Assembly: GCA_900546445.1 (NCBI GenBank)
Contig: URCV01000008.1
Span: 1-46,103, forward strand
Direction: 5' to 3'
DNA: 46,103 nucleotides
From: an uncultured Bacteroidales bacterium
Lineage (GTDB): Bacteria > Bacteroidota > Bacteroidia > Bacteroidales > UBA932
Part shown: in pieces, positions 39,089 to 46,103 of the stretch
Layout: each line of letters starts with the position of its first letter
Position numbering within the stretch: the first letter of the stretch is position 1
The notes under the pieces: model-generated
What the model saw: the letters and a program-made list of their open reading frames with translations, nothing else
Told to the model about the DNA's origin: nothing
Databases searched by the model: none
Made by a program: the position numbers and the translations under genes

Positions 39089-40234
39089 TTAGTCTTTTAA
39101 CACGAATTCATCGAGATAGAGAACACTTCCTGCGCCTCCAGTGAAGAAGTCGCCATAGCGGCTCGACGCTGCGCATATCACGATGACTGAAGGTTTTCTG
39201 TCGTTACGATAAACTATAGGTATATCGAATTCCTGATATGAATCCATCCACTCGTTGAACTCGAAATTCGCATAACCGATGATGGCAGGGTCATTTTCGA
39301 AATCGACGAACTGACTACTTGAATTGATGACATGGAACCTGCCCTTCTCATCTATCGCTCCCTCCGGGTAGCCTTCCCACTTATTCTTGTCCCAGTCTGC
39401 CAATATAACCTGTATCTGGCCAATGTCCATCTGACCCTTCATCGACGAGTGCTCCGAATCGGTTCTGTCGATCTCAACCGGCTGATAGCAATAGTATCCG
39501 TGCAGCGCACTTGGCCTGTCCGTATATGGGACACCCCAGGCCAAATCGGCCCCGCTCGTGCCCTTAAGTCCGCAGAATTCTCCTGTAAAGAGATTACCCG
39601 ACGCGAACTTGATTACCATCCACTGGCTGCTTAGTTTCGCCGCCTTCTTTCCCTCGCCGCCTATGGCCAAGAAACTCTCTTCCGGAGTAGTGGCATTCTT
39701 TCGCAGAATGTCTGCCGTGCCCTGATTGGATGTGGCCCAGATGGACTTCTGCTCATCCGTAGCGCCGTCATCGTAAGGAAACCACGCATTCTTAGGCTTC
39801 GACCAGAAGTCGAAACTGAGGTTATAGAGTTGTGCTACAGGCTCCGGAGTAGGATCAGGACCCGGCTCCGGAGTAGGCGCCACCTCCTGATTCTTAGCGA
39901 TGAGTTTCCATTCGAATTCGCGATATGCCTTCAAGGTTACTCTCAATGTGTCTGAAAGGTCTACCGTCTGTCCCTCCACAGGAAGAGATTCAAGATTCAC
40001 CGTAGCCTCGTTATAAGATACTTTAGTGATTTTAAGGGAATTAAGGACCTCGTCCTGCGGCATCGTCACAGTAACGACACGCTTGGTACTGTTAATGGAC
40101 GAACTCACCTGTCCTTCCACTTCGAAAGCGGTGAAGGTGGCCTCGTCCTTAGGAAGCATCATATCGTTTTCCAGTCCGCAGGATGCCAATGCCAACGCTA
40201 CGACCGTCATCCGGAATAATATTCTTTTTTTCAT
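39089..40234 (-). CDS. PCMD-domain lipoprotein
   Basis: A 381-aa lipoprotein: signal with lipobox LALASC (Cys about residue 19). A small N-terminal beta domain (about 35-110) is followed by a Pro/Thr/Glu linker (PTPEPGPDPTPEPV). The large C-terminal domain (about 135-381; LSFDFWSKPKNAWFPYDD and SGNLFTGEFCG) resembles the PCMD putative carbohydrate metabolism domain. Its surface location and glycan binding are inferred. It follows the outer-membrane protein gene by 4 bases. Confidence 0.72.
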   Translation of the reverse strand: MKKRILFRMTVVALALASCGLENDMMLPKDEATFTAFEVEGQVSSSINSTKRVVTVTMPQDEVLNSLKITKVSYNEATVNLESLPVEGQTVDLSDTLRVTLKAYREFEWKLIAKNQEVAPTPEPGPDPTPEPVAQLYNLSFDFWSKPKNAWFPYDDGATDEQKSIWATSNQGTADILRKNATTPEESFLAIGGEGKKAAKLSSQWMVIKFASGNLFTGEFCGLKGTSGADLAWGVPYTDRPSALHGYYCYQPVEIDRTDSEHSSMKGQMDIGQIQVILADWDKNKWEGYPEGAIDEKGRFHVINSSSQFVDFENDPAIIGYANFEFNEWMDSYQEFDIPIVYRNDRKPSVIVICAASSRYGDFFTGGAGSVLYLDEFVLKD

Positions 40235-40238
40235 AGTT

Positions 40239-41003
40239 CTAACGCTTTACTTGGATGTAATACATTACAGAGAATTGAATCCCCAGGATATTAGGCTTGA
40301 AGGTCGTACCCTGGTTCGACATACTGCTCGTAAAAGACTGGTTCTTAGTCTGCTTGGTATAAGAATATGTACATTCGAACATACTTACTCCCACCTCTAT
40401 GGCCAAATCGTTAGTCACGAAGGCCGTAAGTCCGGGGTATACTCCGAACACCACCGAATATCCATCCGAAAAAGTGCCGTTCTTTTCATTACCATCCAAA
40501 CTATAAGTCTTAGACTGCGTCTTGGTGCCACCTACTCTCACCTCACTGTACATAGCGAATATCTTACTTCCGAAAAGAGGAACATAGTTACGCATGGCCA
40601 GCGTACCGGCATAGCCAAGCGACTGTGCATAGTGGTTCGAGAGGTCCATATCCAGAGACTCCCCCAAACTCAGCGAAGCGCCGTCTATATGGAATATCTT
40701 CGAGTCGTATCCGAACCTGGCACCGATAGCTGTATTAGGAGCGACGAAATAAAAAGCTGCAGGTGAGAAATTAAGAGTGGTGTATTGTCCTTTGACGCCG
40801 GTAAGAAGTCCCAAGAATTCGTATCCGTTATCTCCTTCGCCTACTGAGGCGTGGTGATAAGCCATAGAAGCACCCAGAGCGAGGGTTCCCTTAGGGACGA
40901 AGGTATTGCTCGCATCACCGAGTCCACGGTCAAACTTCGGCTGGCGCGCGAAGCCTGAAGCCGAGACTAAAAGCAGCAATGCTGCGATAAAAACTTTCTT
41001 CAT
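40239..41003 (-). CDS. Outer-membrane beta-barrel protein
   Basis: A 254-aa protein from ATG 41003 (MKKVFIAALLLLVSASGFAR, a signal peptide). The mature part alternates hydrophobic and polar residues with Gly and aromatic belts (TLALGASMAYHHASVG, TAIGARFGYDSKIF, NDLAIEVGVSMFECTYSY) and ends ILGIQFSVMYYIQ-VKR, consistent with a small barrel. Ligand is unknown. It is first in an operon with the PCMD lipoprotein, with a -7 box at 41043-41050. Confidence 0.7.
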   Translation of the reverse strand: MKKVFIAALLLLVSASGFARQPKFDRGLGDASNTFVPKGTLALGASMAYHHASVGEGDNGYEFLGLLTGVKGQYTTLNFSPAAFYFVAPNTAIGARFGYDSKIFHIDGASLSLGESLDMDLSNHYAQSLGYAGTLAMRNYVPLFGSKIFAMYSEVRVGGTKTQSKTYSLDGNEKNGTFSDGYSVVFGVYPGLTAFVTNDLAIEVGVSMFECTYSYTKQTKNQSFTSSMSNQGTTFKPNILGIQFSVMYYIQVKR

Positions 41004-41042
41004 TAAGAATAACTGACTTAGGGTTTTCAACACAAATGTTTA

Positions 41043-41050
41043 CAAATATA
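41043..41050 (-). promoter_or_regulatory. -7 element of the outer-membrane protein operon
   Basis: TATATTTG on the minus strand, 39 bases before ATG 41003. Confidence 0.6.
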
Positions 41051-41345
41051 ACACAAAAATTCGACTTGTTAAAAACGGTACTTGGGGGCTCCCACCCGAT
41101 GTTGTAGTATTCCCCACATCAAGTATTTTAAGAGCTTGAATTAATAAAAAAATTAAATAAGTACAATTTTGGACGAATTTGAACATTTGTAGAGAAATTT
41201 CGTTGGGAAAATATACAGATTTGCGGAATTTGTATGCCTTCTGAAACTAATTTTAGGCAGTCTTTAATCCCTAAAAAGAAAATAACCGCCTGAAACACCC
41301 TAAATCTATACAAAATAAACGAAAACTCTACACACCGAGTCAGAT
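41051..41345. other. AT-rich intergenic region, nothing assigned
   Basis: About 295 bases between the outer-membrane protein promoter and the 3' end of the response-regulator gene. I see no supported gene or RNA. A short stretch near 41085-41110 (GGGGGCTCCCACCC) is GC-rich but shows no clear hairpin-plus-T-run. Confidence 0.5.
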
Positions 41346-42113
41346 TCACTTCTCGAGCCACTTCATAAAATCTTCTACTCTCGACCTACTTACGGTCATA
41401 TCAATTTCACTTGATATGACAGGTACTATCTTAAGACGTCCACCTATCTGTTTTATAATGCTTTTGATACATTTCAAGGACACAATCACGCCCCTCGAAA
41501 TGCGAAAAAAATCTACTGGATCAAGTTCATCGCATATCACATCGAGAGTACAATCCAGAACATATCTTACTCCCTGAAAAGTAACCATATAGTTATTCTT
41601 TTCCTCGGAATAAATGTAGGCTATGTCGCTCACCTCCACGGGAACTATGCGGTCGTTAAAGCGAACTATGTACCTTTCCTTATACTTTTTCTCCTGCGCT
41701 CCGGCCTGTCCTGCCGACATAAACTTGGACACCAAATAGTTCACGTCCACCACTCCACCGCTCATCTTACAGCGCCCCACAGCGCGCCTAAGCGCATCGG
41801 GGTCTATAGGCTTAAGAAGATAATCCACGCTCCCGGCTTCGAATGCCTTTATGGCGTAAGTGTCATAGGCCGTGGTCATCACCACCTTAGCCTTCACGTC
41901 AGTACGCTTGAATATCTCGAAGCACACTCCATCCGAAAGCTCCACATCCATAAAGATTAGATCCACCCTGTGCTCCGGATCCTCCAGAAAGCGCACCGTA
42001 TCCTCGACGGAGCGGCACATCCCCACTACTTCCACCTCCGGAAAGAGTCTATTCAACATTCTGAGCAGGCTCTGCTGAGCCATTACTTCGTCTTCTACAA
42101 TCAGAACTTTCAT
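41346..42113 (-). CDS. LytTR-family response regulator
   Basis: A 255-aa regulator. Receiver domain (residues 1-120) with acidic pair in VEDE, phospho-acceptor Asp in LIFMDVELSDG (about 55), Thr in TTAYD and Lys in YLLKPIDP (about 104). The LytTR DNA-binding domain spans about 150-250 (RYIVRFNDRIVPVEVSDIAY, FFRISRGVIVSLKCIKSI). It overlaps the kinase gene by 4 bases, so kinase and regulator are coupled. Confidence 0.9.
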   Translation of the reverse strand: MKVLIVEDEVMAQQSLLRMLNRLFPEVEVVGMCRSVEDTVRFLEDPEHRVDLIFMDVELSDGVCFEIFKRTDVKAKVVMTTAYDTYAIKAFEAGSVDYLLKPIDPDALRRAVGRCKMSGGVVDVNYLVSKFMSAGQAGAQEKKYKERYIVRFNDRIVPVEVSDIAYIYSEEKNNYMVTFQGVRYVLDCTLDVICDELDPVDFFRISRGVIVSLKCIKSIIKQIGGRLKIVPVISSEIDMTVSRSRVEDFMKWLEK

Positions 42114-43453
42114 AATAATGGTAATTTTACGCAGTAATAACCACCCTCCGAAAAGATCTCCACGTTCTTTCCGCTAAGGTCGAGATACTGCTGTCTTATA
42201 TACTTATGCCCCAGTCCGGTAGACTCCGCGAGACTCACTTTCGGGACAATATTGTTCCTAACCACCAGATAATCCCCCTCTACGAATATCGAAATTCTCA
42301 GCGGGTTCGACGGCATCACGGCATTATGCTTGGTCGCATTCTCTATCAGCAACTGCACGGAGCACGGCAGCACCATCCGCGACGCATACTTCTCATCCAC
42401 ATCGGTTTCCACCGAGAACCCCTCCGGAAACCGGACCTTCAGAAGCTCCACATAAGAGTCCACGAATGCCAATTCCTCTTCCAGCATAACCAGCTCCTTT
42501 TCCTCGCTCTTTATAAGATATCTATATACACTTGCCAATTTGCGCGTGTACAGGCTAGCCTGCGCGTTCTTCTCCTCGCAAATCAGGCAGTCCAGAATGT
42601 TCAGCGTATTAAACAGGAAGTGCGGATTCAACTGCCTCTTGAGCTTGAGGTAGCGGTACTGGGCCTGATTGGCCTTCTCCCTCGCCGCGAGCATCTCCGA
42701 TTTCGAAGCCTGCGCATAATATAGCAGGTATATGATGCAGAACACGGAAATGTGCAACATCAGCGCCACCACGAAGAAGATGTAGAACTGCGCCCGCGTG
42801 CCTATGAGCAGGGTTTCCGCCGCCGAACAAGCCGCGAGGAATGCCATCAGCAGCAGTGCCTTCAGTATTCCCGGCCAATTCCTATACCATTTCTGCACAT
42901 ACATTATATATAGTATGTCCAGACAGGCGAGCACCACTATCGCCACTATGTTATTGAACACCGTCTGAATGACTCCCAGAAGCTCCACCGAAGAGACATA
43001 TCGATTAGCGAAGACACTGACGATCACTAATCTTATGAAAAGGATGAAAATCGCCGCCAGAAGAATGTAGCGCACGTAGTTCGAGGTATTCTTTCCGTCC
43101 TTTTTCGTGAAGAACCGGGACATCCAGGACACGCCCCATCCGAGCACCTCGGTAGTTATGAACGTAGACACCGAGTGTACGGCCATCTCGGAGGACATCA
43201 GGCGCGAGAGCAATTCCGCTCCCATCACACCGAGAAGATAGCCCATCACGTTCACCACGATGATGCTAACCGCGAAAAACTCTATTACGGCGTCTTTCTT
43301 AAGGCAAAGCACCACGACCATAGTCATAGTAAGGAGTGTAAGGACCATCTCGTCACTATAGCCAATCGCCCTACACCCGAGTGCGAGCACGGCGTGTAAG
43401 ATAGCGAAGATGTGGATTATCCAGCAAGCTCCTATGTTTTTAAATAATTTCAT
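42110..43453 (-). CDS. LytS/YehU-type sensor histidine kinase
   Basis: A 447-aa kinase from ATG 43453; a longer frame to 43498 is rejected because the -7 box lies at 43468-43475. About seven membrane helices fill residues 1-240. The catalytic part has the His_kinase motif LKRQLNPHFLFNTLNILDCL (phospho-His about 278) and an ATPase domain with QLLIENATKHN and a degenerate G box, LAESTGLGHKYIRQQY. It should phosphorylate the coupled LytTR regulator; the signal is unknown. Confidence 0.88.
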   Translation of the reverse strand: MKLFKNIGACWIIHIFAILHAVLALGCRAIGYSDEMVLTLLTMTMVVVLCLKKDAVIEFFAVSIIVVNVMGYLLGVMGAELLSRLMSSEMAVHSVSTFITTEVLGWGVSWMSRFFTKKDGKNTSNYVRYILLAAIFILFIRLVIVSVFANRYVSSVELLGVIQTVFNNIVAIVVLACLDILYIMYVQKWYRNWPGILKALLLMAFLAACSAAETLLIGTRAQFYIFFVVALMLHISVFCIIYLLYYAQASKSEMLAAREKANQAQYRYLKLKRQLNPHFLFNTLNILDCLICEEKNAQASLYTRKLASVYRYLIKSEEKELVMLEEELAFVDSYVELLKVRFPEGFSVETDVDEKYASRMVLPCSVQLLIENATKHNAVMPSNPLRISIFVEGDYLVVRNNIVPKVSLAESTGLGHKYIRQQYLDLSGKNVEIFSEGGYYCVKLPLL

Positions 43454-43467
43454 ATAACTGTGGTTCA

Positions 43468-43475
43468 CGAAGATA
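43468..43475 (-). promoter_or_regulatory. -7-like element of the two-component operon
   Basis: TATCTTCG on the minus strand, one base from TAnnTTTG, 14 bases before ATG 43453. Confidence 0.4.
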
Positions 43476-43635
43476 AGTATTTTTTGGGCAATAAACAAAG
43501 CTCTAGGTGCTTCATCATAAAAAAACGCCCGTTCATCCTCTCAATAGTGGCATCTCGTCTTTTGGGTGAACATTGATTACATTTTTATAGCTAATTTAGC
43601 ACGAAATTAAAAACACTAAATAATTATAGCCTTTA

Positions 43636-44946
43636 ATGCAAAAATCAGAACTCAGCTTTTGGCAATTATGGAATATTAGCTTCGGTTTTTTCGGAGTTCA
43701 GATAGCTTATTCCCTGCAGAGCGCTAATATTAGCCGCATTTTCGCCACACTCGGCGCAGATCCGCATAACTTGAGTTTCTTCTGGATTCTCCCGCCGCTG
43801 ATGGGCATCATCGTACAGCCGCTTGTCGGAAAGTATAGCGACAGGACTTGGTGCAAGCTCGGAAGACGCATTCCTTATCTTTTCTTGGGCTCACTCATCG
43901 CCATAATCGTAATGTGCCTGCTTCCTAACGCCGGAAGCCTGGGACTCAGCATAGGCGGCGCTATGGTCTTCGGACTTATAGCCCTGATGCTCCTCGACAC
44001 CTCGCTAAACATGGCTATGCAGCCTTTCAAGATGCTCGTAGGAGATATGGTGAACGAAGAGCAGAAGACTAAGGCATACTCCATCCAGAGTTTCCTCTGT
44101 AACGCAGGAAGTCTCGTGGGATATGTGTTCCCATTCGTATTTGCATGGATAGGATTGGCCAATACAGCACCGGAAGGACAGATTCCGGACACGGTCAAGT
44201 ACTCATTCTATATAGGTGCGCTGATTCTCATCCTGTGCGTGCTCTTCACTACATTCAAGGTTAAGGAGATGCCGCCGAAGGAATATGCCGAATTCCACGG
44301 AATCGACCTCGAGAAACAGAAAAATGAGAAAAACCCTGGATTCATCGCACTTCTCAAGACCGCTCCGTCCACTTTCTGGACAGTAGGCCTGGTACAGTTC
44401 TTCTGCTGGGCGGCTTTCCTATATATGTGGACATACACTAACGGAGCCATCGCAGACACCGTTTGGGGAACGACAGACGTTGCTTCCGCAGGCTATCAGG
44501 CTGCAGGTAACTGGGTGGGTATCATCTTCGCCGTTCAGGCGGTGGGTTCGCTGCTCTGGGCTCTGGTCATCCCGAAGTTCAAGTCCATCAAATGTGCCTA
44601 CACGCTAAGCCTTCTCATAGGTGCGGTAGGATTCACATCGGTCTTCTTCGTACATAATCAGTATCTGCTGTTCGTTTCATTCGCGCTCATAGGCACCGCT
44701 TGGGCCGCTATGCTCGCCATTCCGTTCAGCATATTGACTAATTCCCTGAAGGGAGACCACATAGGAACATACCTGGGTCTGTTTAACGGTACCATCTGCC
44801 TACCTCAGATAATAGCAGCCGCTTGCGGCGGACTTCTTCTGAAGCTTTCGGGCGGAGCTCAGGTAAATATGTTCATAGTAGCCGGAATTTTATTAATTTT
44901 AGGCGCCATAAGTGTTAATTTCATTAAAGTCAACAATAAACAATAA
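43636..44946 (+). CDS. MFS sugar transporter (SLC45/GPH-like)
   Basis: A 436-aa transporter with about 12 membrane helices. The start FWQLWNISFGFFGVQIAYSL and the loop QPLVGKYSDRTWCKLGRRIP, with the MFS D-x-x-GRR signature, fit SLC45-like or GPH-type disaccharide transporters. A second half follows KAPS-type loop residues (ALLKTAPSTFWTVGLVQFFC). It lies 15 bases before the SusC-like gene, so it likely imports a sugar released by that uptake system. The exact sugar is not known. Confidence 0.8.
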   Translation: MQKSELSFWQLWNISFGFFGVQIAYSLQSANISRIFATLGADPHNLSFFWILPPLMGIIVQPLVGKYSDRTWCKLGRRIPYLFLGSLIAIIVMCLLPNAGSLGLSIGGAMVFGLIALMLLDTSLNMAMQPFKMLVGDMVNEEQKTKAYSIQSFLCNAGSLVGYVFPFVFAWIGLANTAPEGQIPDTVKYSFYIGALILILCVLFTTFKVKEMPPKEYAEFHGIDLEKQKNEKNPGFIALLKTAPSTFWTVGLVQFFCWAAFLYMWTYTNGAIADTVWGTTDVASAGYQAAGNWVGIIFAVQAVGSLLWALVIPKFKSIKCAYTLSLLIGAVGFTSVFFVHNQYLLFVSFALIGTAWAAMLAIPFSILTNSLKGDHIGTYLGLFNGTICLPQIIAAACGGLLLKLSGGAQVNMFIVAGILLILGAISVNFIKVNNKQ

Positions 44947-44961
44947 CCATTATTCGTTATT

Positions 44962-46103
44962 ATGAAAAAAGTTCTTGCATTCATAGCTGCGGCGCTGCTG
45001 GGTCTCTCGGCAGAATTGCAGTCTTATGCTCAAAACGGCTATAAAATCCAGGCTATCGTCGTGGACGACCTCGGACCTATAGCCGGTGCAGGTGTGCTCG
45101 AAAAAGGCACATCGAACGGTACGGCTACTGATTTGGACGGTGCTTTCGCCCTCACGGTAAGCAGTGCCGACGCTCAAATCGAGATTAGTTTCGTGGGCTA
45201 CGCTACGCTCACGTTCAAGGCTTCTGAGGTTCCGGCCGAGATCAAATTGGCCGAGGACAATCTCTACTTGGAAGACGCCGTAGTAATCGGTTACGGCTCG
45301 CAGAAGAAGAAGGAGGTTACAGGTTCGGTAGCTTCCGTAAAGGCAGAAGATTTCAATTCCGGCGTCAAGTCCAACCCTATGGGACTCCTCCAGGGTAAGG
45401 TAGCCGGCCTTAACATCATCCGCACTACTTCCGACCCTACCGAAACCGGATACAACATCCAGATTCGTGGTTTCTCTACTCTGGACAAGGGTGCAGGTAC
45501 CTCTCCACTTTTCATCGTGGACGGCGTGCCGGTAAGTAACATCGACAACATCTCTCCTAATGAGATCGCTTCCATGGATGTCCTGAAGGACGGTTCTGCA
45601 GCTGCCATCTATGGTACAAGAGGTACTAACGGTGTGATCATCATCACCACCAAGCGTGGCGAGAACTTCACGGACGTAGCTCAGACACGCGTAGAATATG
45701 CAGGTTACGCTTCGGCTTCCGTTCGTAACGGCAACTTAGGTATGGCTACTCCTGAGGAGTTCGTAAAATTAGGCGAGCTTTCTAACGGAATGGTGACTCC
45801 GGGCATCCTTCGCGACGCCGACGGTAACTACCAACTCACCGACTGGGTGGGCGAACTCACTCGCGACGTAGCATTCACACACAGTCACGACGTAGCCATC
45901 AGCGGCTCTTCAAGCAAATTCAACTATCGCGCTTCCATCTCGCACAAGAATGCGCAGGGTATCGCGAAAGTAACTAACAGAAAGGAGACCATCGCCAAGA
46001 TTTCAGCTTCACAAAAAGCCCTTTCGGACAAGCTTGAGCTGCAGTACGACCTTTCTTATATGCAGTATCGTAACGATAAGTTCTGCGGTAGCTTCAAGGA
46101 CGC
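44962..46103 (+). CDS. SusC/RagA-type TonB-linked outer-membrane transporter, 5' part
   Basis: At least 380 codons, running off the window. Signal peptide MKKVLAFIAAALLGLSAELQ, a carboxypeptidase-regulatory-like domain (about 28-105; VVDDLGPIAGAGVLEKGTSN, VGYAT), the TonB-box region (VVIGYGSQKKKEVTGSVASV, about 111-130), and the plug domain with NIQIRGFSTL, PLFIVDGVPVSNI and DGSAAAIYGTRGTNGVIII. This is the SusC signature order. It would import an oligosaccharide or peptide with a SusD partner, probably just beyond the window. It is probably co-transcribed with the MFS gene. Confidence 0.93.
   Translation, partial: MKKVLAFIAAALLGLSAELQSYAQNGYKIQAIVVDDLGPIAGAGVLEKGTSNGTATDLDGAFALTVSSADAQIEISFVGYATLTFKASEVPAEIKLAEDNLYLEDAVVIGYGSQKKKEVTGSVASVKAEDFNSGVKSNPMGLLQGKVAGLNIIRTTSDPTETGYNIQIRGFSTLDKGAGTSPLFIVDGVPVSNIDNISPNEIASMDVLKDGSAAAIYGTRGTNGVIIITTKRGENFTDVAQTRVEYAGYASASVRNGNLGMATPEEFVKLGELSNGMVTPGILRDADGNYQLTDWVGELTRDVAFTHSHDVAISGSSSKFNYRASISHKNAQGIAKVTNRKETIAKISASQKALSDKLELQYDLSYMQYRNDKFCGSFKD

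Noticed and set aside
1..46103. CRISPR array, rRNA operon or replication origin
   Set aside because: I looked for regularly spaced repeats, rRNA signatures and DnaA-box clusters and saw none; the only RNA gene found is tRNA-fMet.

Overview
The window looks like a chromosomal stretch of a Bacteroidales-type bacterium (phylum Bacteroidota). The evidence is a SusC/RagA-type TonB-linked porin, a PCMD-type lipoprotein, a Bacteroidota 'putative porin', an ExbB-x-ExbD-ExbD set, many promoters with the Bacteroidota -7 element TAnnTTTG, and a tRNA without an encoded CCA. The genus cannot be fixed from sequence alone.

Layout. (1) About 1-18.4 kb is accessory DNA. It opens with an operon of two overlapping DUF262 (GmrSD-like) genes. 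A nested mobile element follows at 4.6-11.0 kb: an IS66-family element with 22-bp inverted repeats and a perfect 8-bp target duplication, whose tnpC is interrupted by a second element carrying three coupled tyrosine recombinases (a recombinase-in-trio, RIT, element). The IS66 copy itself sits inside a small gene directly downstream of, and overlapping, a 323-aa regulator or antitoxin-like gene, so three layers of insertion can be read. (2) From 12.1 to 18.4 kb is a roughly 6.2-kb island bounded by two nearly identical 51-bp direct repeats. One repeat carries half of the terminator of the initiator tRNA-Met gene at 18.4 kb. The island encodes a duplicated zinc-ribbon protein, a remnant of a GyrB/ParE-like ATPase, a uracil-DNA-glycosylase-like protein, a small unknown protein, and a WYL regulator - DEDDh exonuclease - macro/A1S_2505-like operon followed by a PD-(D/E)XK-like nuclease. 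This is the best candidate for an undescribed, probably defence-related, system. (3) At 18.4-19.9 kb are tRNA-fMet and an AbiEi/AbiEii-type toxin-antitoxin pair.

(4) About 19.9-46.1 kb is dense, ordinary core genome: BT_3928-like membrane protein and thymidylate kinase, dihydropteroate synthase, a CPBP protease, a nucleotidyltransferase, a FtsB/DivIC-like protein with a porin and a FtsX-like permease, a Nudix hydrolase, a SRPBCC-like protein, an RsmF-like methyltransferase, queA, dprA, tatD, the exbB-exbD energizing operon, asnS, udk, a TonB-like protein, an outer-membrane protein with a lipoprotein, a LytS/LytR-type two-component system, and finally an MFS sugar transporter with the 5' part of a susC-like gene that runs off the window.

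How they fit together: the right half supplies housekeeping and outer-membrane nutrient uptake (ExbB/ExbD/TonB energizing SusC-like transporters). The left half is a tRNA-linked accessory hotspot in which restriction-like, toxin-antitoxin and nuclease genes have accumulated and been broken by nested transposons.
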